The position numbers were made by a program, and so were the translations under genes. The notes below the pieces were generated by a model. It saw nothing but the letters and a program-made list of their open reading frames with translations, was not told where the DNA came from and ran no database searches. This document shows positions 1 to 5,547 of a stretch of 14,946 nucleotides of DNA, piece by piece (the stretch's first letter is position 1; each line of letters starts with the position of its first letter). Source of the DNA: Methyloceanibacter sp. (GTDB lineage Bacteria > Pseudomonadota > Alphaproteobacteria > Rhizobiales > Methyloligellaceae); assembly GCA_022865725.1 (NCBI GenBank), contig JALHTP010000215.1, forward strand, positions 1-14,946. Direction: 5' to 3'.

Positions 1-251
1 TCGGTCTTGAGCGCCCGGGCGAAGACGTTGCGTTTGGCCGCTTCAGCCACACGATCATGGGCAGCGGTGAGCCACACTCCGCGGCCCGGCAGCCTTTCCT
101 TGAGGTCGGGAACGACGGCGCCGTCAGGGTCGAGCACGAAGCGGATCAGCTCGTCCTTGGGCCTCCGCGCGCGGGTGAGCGCACAGCGGCGGACGGCGTC
201 GTCAACGCCGTCATCGCCCTCATGTTCCTGCTCAGCCGCTGCTTGCCGCAA
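1..251 (-). CDS. ylxR: YlxR/DUF448 nucleic-acid-binding protein, 3' part cut by window edge
   Basis: This is the N-terminal 83 residues of a YlxR (DUF448) protein; the rest lies beyond the left edge. YlxR proteins are small basic proteins encoded between nusA and infB and thought to bind RNA or DNA. The family signature is visible: RRCALTR at residues 21-27, PKDELIRFVLDPDG at 31-44, then VVPDLKERLPGRGVWLT at 46-62. An acidic tail of about 20 residues precedes the first motif. I chose the TTG at 251 because no ATG or GTG lies in frame before the RRCALTR motif, and an AGGAG sits 7 bases upstream. The gene starts 22 bases after the nusA stop, so it is the next gene of the rimP-nusA operon. In many Alphaproteobacteria the protein is longer than 200 residues with an L7Ae-like C-terminal domain; that part cannot be seen here. 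Family is sure, start is likely. Confidence 0.88.
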   Translation of the reverse strand, partial: MRQAAAEQEHEGDDGVDDAVRRCALTRARRPKDELIRFVLDPDGAVVPDLKERLPGRGVWLTAAHDRVAEAAKRNVFARALKT

Positions 252-273
252 AGGTGATCTCCTGGCCGCCTCA

Positions 274-1938
274 TCAGGCGCTCGCGCCGGTTGGTGTAGC
301 CGTGGCGTCGGCCGTCTCGGCGCCCTCATCGGGAGCCGCGCCGTCCTCGCCCTCGCCTTCGGCAGGCTCGGGCACCAGGTCGGCCTCGCTGATCCACCCC
401 GCCTTGACGCGGGCCGCCAGGATCAAATCCTCGACCTGGGTTTTGGTCAGGCCGAAGCTGTCGAGAATGCCCTCATGGCGGATGGTTTCTTTGTCCTTGC
501 GCTCGCTCCAGCCCGCCAGGTCGTCGGTGGCGCAATCGGCCAGGTCCTCGACCGACTTGATGCGGTTCTCGCCAAGGGTGACGAGCATCGCCGTAGTGAC
601 TCCCGGCACCTCGGCAAGCTCGTCGGCGACGCCGAGCGTCTTGCGCTTGGCCTCGAGCTCGGCCTCGAGCTTCTCCAGATGCTCGCGCGCGCGCGTCTGG
701 ATCTCTGCGGCGGTATTTTCGTCGAAGCCCTCGATCGAGGCGATCTCCGACGGCTCGACAAAGGCGACTTCCTCGACCGAGCTGAAGCCTTCGGAGGCAA
801 GCAGCTGGGCGATGACCTCATCCACGTCGAGCGCTTCCATGAAGGTCGAGGAGCGCTCGGCGAACTCCGCCTGGCGGCGCTCCGACTCAGAGGCTTCGGT
901 CATGATGTCGATATCCCAGCCGGTCAGCTGGGATGCAAGCCTAACATTCTGGCCCTTGCGCCCGATGGCGAGCGACAGCTGCTGGTCCGGCACCACCACC
1001 TCGATGCGCTCGGCATCCTCGTCGAGCACGACTTTGACCACCTCGGCCGGCGCCAGCGCGTTGACGATGAACGTCGCGGCGTCCTGCGACCATTGGATGA
1101 TGTCGATCTTCTCGCCCTGCAACTCGTTGACCACCGCCTGCACGCGGCTGCCGCGCATGCCGACGCAGGCGCCGACGGGGTCGATGGAGGCGTCACGCGA
1201 CACCACCGCGATCTTGGCGCGGCTGCCGGGATCGCGCGCCACTGACTTGATGGTGACGATGCTCTCATAGACCTCGGGCACTTCCTGGGCGAACAGCTTC
1301 GCCATGAATTCCGGATGCGTGCGCGACAGGAAGATCTGCGGGCCCCGCTGCTCGCGGCGCACGTCATAGACATAGGCGCGGATGCGATCGCCGTAGCGGA
1401 AATTCTCGCGCGGCAAGGTCTCGTCGCGGCGCACGATGGCCTCGGCGCGGCCGAGATCGACGATGACATTGCCGTACTCGACCCGCTTGACGATGCCGTT
1501 GACGATCTCGCCGACGCGGTCTTTGTACTCGTCGAATTGGCGCTCACGCTCGGCCTCGCGCACCTTCTGCACGATCACCTGCTTGGCGTTCTGCGCCGCG
1601 ACGCGGCCGAAATCGAGCGGGGGCAGGGGCTCGGCGATGAAGTCCCCAACCTGTGCCGCCGGGTTGCGGTGGCGCGCGTCCTTCAGCGCAATCTGGGTCG
1701 CCTCCAGGGTCACGTCCTCGACCACTTCGAGCAGCCGGGCAAGCCTGATCTCGCCGGTCTTCGGGTCGACCTCGGCCTTGATCTCGTTCTCGCTGCCATA
1801 GCGGGATTTCGCGGCCTTCTGGATCGCGTCCTCCATGGCGGAGATGACCACCTGGCGGTCGATCGACTTCTCGCGCGCGACCGCGTCGGCGATCTGCAAA
1901 AGCTCCAGCCTGTTGGCGCTGACGCCTGCCTGAGCCAT
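274..1938 (-). CDS. nusA: Transcription termination/antitermination factor NusA
   Basis: NusA binds RNA polymerase in the cytoplasm and controls pausing, intrinsic termination and antitermination. The 554-residue product has the full architecture: the N-terminal polymerase-binding domain at about 1-125, an S1 domain at about 140-205 (GEIVNGIVKRVEYGNVIVDL), KH1 at about 228-300 with the GMRG loop at 260-263, KH2 at about 305-350 with GRKG at 326-329, and two acidic helix-hairpin-helix repeats at about 375-420 and 438-510. A low-complexity acidic and alanine-rich tail ends the protein (525-554). The frame stays open to a TTG at 1953, but that codon overlaps the ribosome binding site. GGAGG at 1947-1951 stands 8 bases before the ATG at 1938, and family members start close to the VSANRLELLQIADAVAREK segment. 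It lies 81 bases after rimP and 22 bases before ylxR, in the usual operon order. Confidence 0.97.
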   Translation of the reverse strand: MAQAGVSANRLELLQIADAVAREKSIDRQVVISAMEDAIQKAAKSRYGSENEIKAEVDPKTGEIRLARLLEVVEDVTLEATQIALKDARHRNPAAQVGDFIAEPLPPLDFGRVAAQNAKQVIVQKVREAERERQFDEYKDRVGEIVNGIVKRVEYGNVIVDLGRAEAIVRRDETLPRENFRYGDRIRAYVYDVRREQRGPQIFLSRTHPEFMAKLFAQEVPEVYESIVTIKSVARDPGSRAKIAVVSRDASIDPVGACVGMRGSRVQAVVNELQGEKIDIIQWSQDAATFIVNALAPAEVVKVVLDEDAERIEVVVPDQQLSLAIGRKGQNVRLASQLTGWDIDIMTEASESERRQAEFAERSSTFMEALDVDEVIAQLLASEGFSSVEEVAFVEPSEIASIEGFDENTAAEIQTRAREHLEKLEAELEAKRKTLGVADELAEVPGVTTAMLVTLGENRIKSVEDLADCATDDLAGWSERKDKETIRHEGILDSFGLTKTQVEDLILAARVKAGWISEADLVPEPAEGEGEDGAAPDEGAETADATATPTGASA

Positions 1939-1977
1939 CTCTCTAGCCTCCAATCGTTACTGTCTTAACGGGGCGCC

Positions 1978-1999
1978 GCGCGCGTCTGATGCCGCGCGC
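1978..1999 (-). other. Hairpin in the rimP-nusA spacer
   Basis: A perfect 7-base-pair inverted repeat, GCGCGCG at 1978-1984 and CGCGCGC at 1993-1999, with an 8-base loop, lies in the 81-base gap between rimP and nusA. No T run follows it, so it does not look like an intrinsic terminator. It could stabilise the mRNA or mark a processing site; that is inference. Confidence 0.5.
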
Positions 2000-2019
2000 A
2001 TGTCCCTCGCGTCGTATTC

Positions 2020-2577
2020 TCAATGCGCGGGCTTCCTGCCCGTACGGTCTGCCTTGAAGCTCTTCGCATCGGCGACGAGCTTCGCTTCGTTGATGAGCGC
2101 GAAGGGAAGGCCGATCACCACGGGTTCGGCCTTGCCTTCGAGCTCTATTCTGATGCGCACCTCGTCCTTCACCACGCCCTCGATCAGGCCTTTGAAGCGC
2201 TTGCGCCCGTCAACCAGCTCCGTCAGCTCTATCTTGGCTTCATGACCCGCCCATAACGCAAAGTCGCTCGGCCTGACCAGCGGCCGGTCGATGCCGGGGG
2301 ACGAGACTTCGAGACGATATTGTCCCGGCAAGGGGTCGTAAGCGTCGAGTAAAGGCGACAGCCTCCGGCTGATGGTCGCGCAATCCTCCACCGTCATTTC
2401 GCCGCTCGGCCGCTCGGCCATGATCTGCACCGTGCCTCCGTCGCGGCCTGAAACCTTGACCCTGACCAGCCTGAAGCCGAGCTCCTCGAGCACGGGCTCG
2501 GCGAGGTCGGCGACCGCCCGCGCCTGTCCCGTCTCGCGGGCAAAGCGGCGATCGGCGTTGGCATTGGCGCTCGACAT
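2020..2577 (-). CDS. rimP: Ribosome maturation factor RimP
   Basis: RimP helps mature the 30S ribosomal subunit, probably by binding early assembly intermediates near the S12 region. The 185-residue product carries the DUF150 N-terminal domain, with EPVLEELGFRLVRVKVSG at about 27-44, the QIMAERPSGEMTVEDC segment at 51-66, the family hallmark YRLEVSSPGIDRPL at 87-100, and the C-terminal SH3-like domain from about 105 (GHEAKIEL, FKGLIEGV). The frame is open to an ATG at 2670, but that would place translation across the leader hairpin and add 31 unrelated residues. The ATG at 2577 gives MSSANANADRRFARETG, the expected N-terminus. No strong Shine-Dalgarno is visible before it. It is the first gene of rimP-nusA-ylxR, with its own promoter at 2688-2715 and a terminator hairpin in the leader. 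Confidence 0.95.
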   Translation of the reverse strand: MSSANANADRRFARETGQARAVADLAEPVLEELGFRLVRVKVSGRDGGTVQIMAERPSGEMTVEDCATISRRLSPLLDAYDPLPGQYRLEVSSPGIDRPLVRPSDFALWAGHEAKIELTELVDGRKRFKGLIEGVVKDEVRIRIELEGKAEPVVIGLPFALINEAKLVADAKSFKADRTGRKPAH

Positions 2578-2629
2578 CGGTTGCGGGCCGTGAGCCTCGC
2601 ACGAATGGCGAGGAAGCGATGAGCCTAAC

Positions 2630-2658
2630 AAAAAGGAGCGGGCGGCAAGCCCACTCCT
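2630..2658 (-). terminator. Intrinsic terminator in the rimP leader (candidate attenuator)
   Basis: On the minus strand a 10-base-pair stem forms between AGGAGTGGGC (2658-2649) and GCCCGCTCCT (2643-2634). It has one G-U pair, a 5-base loop TTGCC, and a run TTTTT immediately after it (2634-2630). The shape is that of a Rho-independent terminator. It lies 23 bases downstream of the expected transcription start of the 2688-2715 promoter and 52 bases before the rimP ATG, so it would stop transcripts before the first gene unless bypassed. It is too far from trmB (stop at 2834) and on the wrong side of the promoter to be a simple trmB terminator, though it could also catch read-through. Confidence 0.75.
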
Positions 2659-2687
2659 GATTAAAACCAATCATGAGTTCGGAGGGG

Positions 2688-2715
2688 AATATACGAGCTT
2701 TTCTCAAGGTTTCAA
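2688..2715 (-). promoter_or_regulatory. Sigma-70-type promoter of the rimP-nusA-ylxR operon
   Basis: On the minus strand TTGAAA (2715-2710) and TATATT (2693-2688) are separated by 16 bases, a close match to the housekeeping promoter consensus. The predicted start is near 2681, giving a leader of about 105 bases before rimP. This is by far the best promoter-like pair in the 256-base gap between trmB and rimP. Confidence 0.65.
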
Positions 2716-2735
2716 GCGATCTCTAGGGCCCTCGC

Positions 2736-2763
2736 CACCCCAAAATGATGGCTGGTTGGGGTG
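2736..2763. repeat. 8-bp perfect inverted repeat between trmB and the rimP promoter
   Basis: CACCCCAA at 2736-2743 and TTGGGGTG at 2756-2763 are perfect inverse complements around a 12-base spacer. There is no T run on either side. It may be the remains of a trmB terminator or a protein-binding site just upstream of the rimP -35 box; the sequence does not decide. Confidence 0.35.
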
Positions 2764-2833
2764 CGCTGGCGCCGAAACCGATCCGGCCATAGCTCATGCA
2801 GCCTACTCAGCCGCGCCAAATGCGATAGTTGGT

Positions 2834-3520
2834 TCACAGCCGGGAGAAACGAAGGTAATAGGCGCTCCGTCCCTCCACCAGCGCCTTCCGCTCATAGCGC
2901 GTCTCGGGCCAGTCGGCCGGACGCTGCCGCCAATCGGCTGCACGCTCTGCCGTCCAGGCAAACGCCCCGCTTTGCCGCATGAGCAGCAGCGCCTGCGCGG
3001 CATAGTCGCCGCTGTCGGAAGCAAATCTGAGCTCGCCGCCTGGGCGCAGCAGGCGCGCGAATTCGCTGATCGTATCGGCCGAGAGGAGCCGCCGCTTCAG
3101 CTGCCGCTTCTTCGGCCAGGGGTCGGGAAACATAAGGAAAATCCGCGACATCGAGCCGTCCGGGAGCCAGGCCAGCACCTCGCGGGCGTCTCCGTCATGC
3201 ACGCGGATGGTCTTGATATCTCGATCTTCGACGGCCCCAAGCAGGCTTGCCAGGCCATTGATAAAGGGCTCGCAGCCGATGAAGCCTATTTCGGCGTCTT
3301 GCTTGGCCTGCCAAAGGAGATGCTCGCCGGAGCCGAAGCCGATCTCGAGCCAGACCTCTTTGACAGGCACCTCGAAAAGGCCCGCCAAGCGGGCTGGCGG
3401 CGGCATTTTGAGCTCGAGGCGGAGACGCGGCAACAGCTCGCCGAGCAGGCGCTCCTTCCGCGCGCTCAAGGGCTTGCCTTTGCGCCTGCCATAGGACCTG
3501 AGCGGCCTTGTCTCGGTCAT
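2834..3520 (-). CDS. trmB: tRNA (guanine-N7-)-methyltransferase TrmB
   Basis: TrmB transfers a methyl group from S-adenosylmethionine to N7 of guanine 46 in the variable loop of tRNAs. The 228-residue product is a complete class I methyltransferase of the usual length. The SAM-binding motif EIGFGSGEHL is at 59-68, the acidic position following it at CEP 83-85, the catalytic-region motif FPDPWPKKR at 131-139, and the C-terminal TRYERKA signature at 208-214. The histidine common after PWPKKR is Q140 here, and the KRR that follows is kept. The ATG at 3520 gives a typical basic N-terminus; no strong ribosome binding site precedes it. It follows metK at 181 bases, a gap filled with REP-like palindromes, so co-transcription is uncertain. 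It uses the cofactor that the neighbouring metK makes. Confidence 0.96.
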   Translation of the reverse strand: MTETRPLRSYGRRKGKPLSARKERLLGELLPRLRLELKMPPPARLAGLFEVPVKEVWLEIGFGSGEHLLWQAKQDAEIGFIGCEPFINGLASLLGAVEDRDIKTIRVHDGDAREVLAWLPDGSMSRIFLMFPDPWPKKRQLKRRLLSADTISEFARLLRPGGELRFASDSGDYAAQALLLMRQSGAFAWTAERAADWRQRPADWPETRYERKALVEGRSAYYLRFSRL

Positions 3521-3531
3521 TGCTGATCGGG

Positions 3532-3577
3532 CCTCATGGTTCGAGACGCGCCCTTTGGGCGCTCCTCACCATGAGGA
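3532..3577. repeat. REP-like palindrome 1 between trmB and metK
   Basis: CCTCATGGT at 3532-3540 pairs with ACCATGAGG at 3569-3577, and GCGCCC at 3549-3554 pairs with GGGCGC at 3558-3563 around a TTT loop. A long imperfect hairpin results. The TCGAGACGC and CTCCTCA-type flanks are typical of the dispersed intergenic palindromes of Hyphomicrobiales. It begins 12 bases outside the trmB start. Confidence 0.75.
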
Positions 3578-3584
3578 GTTTACG

Positions 3585-3695
3585 CCTCACCCTGAGGAGG
3601 GCCGTCCTTCGACCAGCCGTCCTCATCCTGAGGAGCGAGCGTCTCGAAGGAGAGGATGGCTAGCTCAGGATGAGGCCCGTCTCGAAGGGTGAGGC
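3585..3695. repeat. Nested REP-like palindromes 2 and 3 downstream of metK
   Basis: An outer pair, GCCTCACCCT (3585-3594) with AGGGTGAGGC (3686-3695), encloses an inner perfect 12-base pair, CCTCATCCTGAG (3621-3632) with CTCAGGATGAGG (3664-3675). Direct repeats lie inside: CGTCTCGAAGG at 3640-3650 and 3678-3688, and GCCGTCCT at 3601-3608 and 3616-3623. This looks like one palindromic unit placed inside another, or two units side by side, as in BIME clusters. It ends 6 bases from the metK stop codon, where such elements can protect mRNA ends or weaken read-through into trmB. Confidence 0.75.
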
Positions 3696-3701
3696 CCCCA
3701 A

Positions 3702-4877
3702 TTAGCTCAGCTCGGCGCGGATCGGCTCGACAAGATCGAGCCGCTCCCAGGAAAAGCCGCCGTCATTATCGGGCTGCCGCCCGAAATGGCCGTAAGCGGC
3801 GGTACGCTCGTAGATAGGGCGGCTCAGCTTGAGATGCTCCCTGATGCCGCGCGGGCTCAAATCCATCACCTGCCGCAGCGCGTTTTCGAGCTTGTCCTCG
3901 GAGATGCTGCCGGTGCCGTGCAGATCCACATAGAGCGAGAGCGGCTGCGAGACGCCGATCGCGTAGGCGACCTGCAGCGTGCATTTATCGGCGAGCCCCG
4001 CCGCCACGACATTCTTGGCGAGATAGCGGGCGGCATAGGCGGCCGAGCGGTCGACCTTGGTCGGGTCCTTGCCGGAGAAGGCGCCGCCGCCATGGGGCGC
4101 CGCGCCGCCATACGTGTCGACGATGATCTTCCGGCCGGTGACGCCGGCATCGCCGTCGGGACCGCCGATGACGAAGCGCCCGGTCGGATTGACATAGAAT
4201 TTGGTATCGCGGCCGACCCAGCCTTTCGGCATCACCTCCTCGACGAAGCCGCGCACGATCTCCCGCACGCGCTCCTGGCTCACATCCTCGCCATGCTGGG
4301 TGGAGACCACGATCGAATCCGCGCGCACCGGCTTGCCGTTCTCGTAGGCGAGCGTGACCTGGCTCTTGGCGTCGGGGCCGAGCTCGGGCGTGCGGCCGGT
4401 GTGTCTGGCCTTGGCCATCTCATGCAGGATGCGATGCGCATAGAAGATCGGCGCCGGCATTAGCGGCTCGGTCTCGCGGCAGGCGAAGCCGAACATGATG
4501 CCCTGGTCGCCCGCGCCCTCTTCCTTCTGCGCCTCGACGTCGGCATCGACGCCGCGGGCGATGTCGGCCGACTGCTCATGCACGTAATATTGGAACTCGC
4601 AGTTCTTCCAGTGGAAGCCCTTCTGCTCGTAACCGATCTCGCGCACGGCGCGCCTTGCCGCGTCCTCGATAAGCTCGGGCGTGACGCTCTCCGGCCCGCG
4701 CACCTCGCCCGCCATGACGATGCGGTTGGTGGTGACGAGGGTCTCGATGGCCACGCGCGAATGGGGATCGGCGGCGAGGTAGAGATCGACCACCGCATCG
4801 GAAATGCGGTCGCACACCTTGTCGGGATGGCCTTCCGACACCGATTCACTGGTGAAGACGTAGTTTGTGCGGGACAC
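3702..4877 (-). CDS. metK: S-adenosylmethionine synthetase MetK
   Basis: MetK makes S-adenosylmethionine from methionine and ATP in the cytoplasm. It supplies all SAM-dependent methylation and radical-SAM chemistry, including TrmB and MiaB encoded nearby. The 391-residue protein is full length. Visible signatures are GHPDK at 16-20, the GAGDQGIMFG signature at 121-130, DTYGG at 254-258, and the glycine-rich P-loop-like GGGAFSGKDPTKVDRSAAY at 263-281. The start is GTG at 4877, with an AGGGGG 7 bases upstream, and there is no nearby in-frame ATG. It is 105 bases downstream of the XRE regulator gene. That gap holds a promoter-like pair and a GC-rich hairpin. I could not match the leader to a SAM riboswitch class I know. 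Confidence 0.98.
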   Translation of the reverse strand: MSRTNYVFTSESVSEGHPDKVCDRISDAVVDLYLAADPHSRVAIETLVTTNRIVMAGEVRGPESVTPELIEDAARRAVREIGYEQKGFHWKNCEFQYYVHEQSADIARGVDADVEAQKEEGAGDQGIMFGFACRETEPLMPAPIFYAHRILHEMAKARHTGRTPELGPDAKSQVTLAYENGKPVRADSIVVSTQHGEDVSQERVREIVRGFVEEVMPKGWVGRDTKFYVNPTGRFVIGGPDGDAGVTGRKIIVDTYGGAAPHGGGAFSGKDPTKVDRSAAYAARYLAKNVVAAGLADKCTLQVAYAIGVSQPLSLYVDLHGTGSISEDKLENALRQVMDLSPRGIREHLKLSRPIYERTAAYGHFGRQPDNDGGFSWERLDLVEPIRAELS

Positions 4878-4906
4878 TGAAGCACCCCCTGTTCGAAAAG
4901 AAGGAA

Positions 4907-4933
4907 GACCGGGCGGCCTGGACGCGCCCGGTT
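4907..4933 (-). other. GC-rich hairpin in the metK upstream region
   Basis: An 8-base-pair perfect stem, ACCGGGCG and CGCCCGGT (4908-4915 and 4925-4932, extendable by one G-T pair), has a 9-base loop. On the minus strand it is followed by the pyrimidine-rich CTTCCTTCTTTTC and then by the metK ribosome binding site. It could be a leader hairpin acting on metK expression. However, it overlaps the end of the candidate -10 box, so the hairpin RNA and that promoter are not fully compatible. Confidence 0.45.
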
Positions 4934-4959
4934 CTTACAACCATTGAGCTTGCGGTCAA
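4932..4959 (-). promoter_or_regulatory. Possible metK promoter
   Basis: On the minus strand TTGACC (4959-4954) and TAAGAA (4937-4932) are 16 bases apart. The -35 is good and the -10 is weak. An inverted repeat, TTGAGC (4944-4949) and GCTCAA (4967-4972), brackets the -35 box and could bind a regulator. metK may alternatively be read through from the XRE promoter. Confidence 0.35.
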
Positions 4960-4982
4960 CCCCCGCGCTCAACCTATTCGAT

Positions 4983-5399
4983 TTAAGGAGTGCCAGCGGC
5001 GCTCAAGGCTCGCACCAGCTCGACGACGCTCTTGCGGACTTTTGCATCGGCGATCTTGACGAAGGCGCGGTTCAACTCGAGTCCTTCACGGCTGTTGAGG
5101 AACTCGATGATGAAGGCTTCCGAGTTGGGCTCGGCCATGCCCCGCACCGGGCTTCCATCACTGCCGATATGCGGTGCCTCCTCGAAAAAGAACTGCACCG
5201 GGACATCGAGGATCCTCGAGATCTGGAACAGCCGGCTGGCGCCGATGCGGTTCACACCCTTCTCGTATTTTTGTACCTGCTGAAATGTCAGTCCCATGCT
5301 CTCGCCGAGACGCTCTTGACTCATGCCAAGCAGCATTCGACGCAATCGCACCCGGCTACCGACGTGCGTATCGACGGGGTTAGGCTTCTTGCCTGCCAT
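4983..5399 (-). CDS. XRE-family (Cro/CI-type) transcriptional regulator, metK-linked alphaproteobacterial type
   Basis: This 138-residue protein has a single helix-turn-helix domain at about 12-71 (VGSRVRLRRMLLGMSQERLG, then FQQVQKYEKGVNRIGASRL) and a C-terminal part of about 65 residues likely used for oligomerisation. The N-terminal MAGKKPNPVDTHVGSRVRLRR type and its place beside metK and lnt are familiar from many Hyphomicrobiales, but I know no settled gene name or target set. The frame stays open to 5513, running through the promoter; the ATG at 5399 gives the conserved N-terminus, with only a weak ribosome binding site (GAGTGAG). It has its own promoter, with a palindrome over the -35, which suggests self-repression (inference). 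Regulation of metK downstream is possible from the position alone. Confidence 0.9.
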   Translation of the reverse strand: MAGKKPNPVDTHVGSRVRLRRMLLGMSQERLGESMGLTFQQVQKYEKGVNRIGASRLFQISRILDVPVQFFFEEAPHIGSDGSPVRGMAEPNSEAFIIEFLNSREGLELNRAFVKIADAKVRKSVVELVRALSAAGTP

Positions 5400-5480
5400 T
5401 CGCTCACTCGTGATTATCGTGGAGTTCAAAAAGAAAAAGCTGACCCGTAATCTTGATGAATTGAGTCCCATTCGCGGTCG

Positions 5481-5509
5481 TTCATAGGGGCGTGGTTTAC
5501 CCCCGTCAA
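5481..5509 (-). promoter_or_regulatory. Sigma-70-type promoter of the XRE regulator gene
   Basis: On the minus strand TTGACG (5509-5504) and TATGAA (5486-5481) have the ideal 17-base spacing. The predicted start is near 5474, giving a leader of about 75 bases. The promoter lies in the 148-base gap after lnt, so the regulator can be expressed apart from the upstream operon. Confidence 0.65.
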
Positions 5510-5519
5510 GCACGCTTGA
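5506..5519. promoter_or_regulatory. Candidate operator over the -35 of the XRE gene
   Basis: TCAAGC-AC-GCTTGA is a perfect palindrome with 6-base arms and a 2-base centre. It shares four bases with the -35 box. The size and symmetry suit a dimeric helix-turn-helix repressor. Binding by the adjacent XRE protein is inference. Confidence 0.4.
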
Positions 5520-5547
5520 GCCGCACCCCGAAATTGCGCCCGATCAG

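Noticed and set aside
684..696. CG dinucleotide run
   Set aside because: It lies within nusA and simply encodes alternating arginine and alanine codons; too short to suggest a slippage locus.
7..1270. Long plus-strand open frames opposite nusA
   Set aside because: They are antisense shadows produced by codon bias; nusA and ylxR on the minus strand explain the region fully.
2240..2707. Leader-peptide-like open frame starting MIGFNQEW across the rimP leader hairpin
   Set aside because: It has no ribosome binding site and does not stop near the hairpin; it runs on far into rimP in another frame, so it is unlikely to be an attenuation leader peptide.
4878..4982. SAM riboswitch upstream of metK
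   Set aside because: No SAM-II or SAM-SAH core that I can recognise; a covariance search would be needed to exclude it formally.
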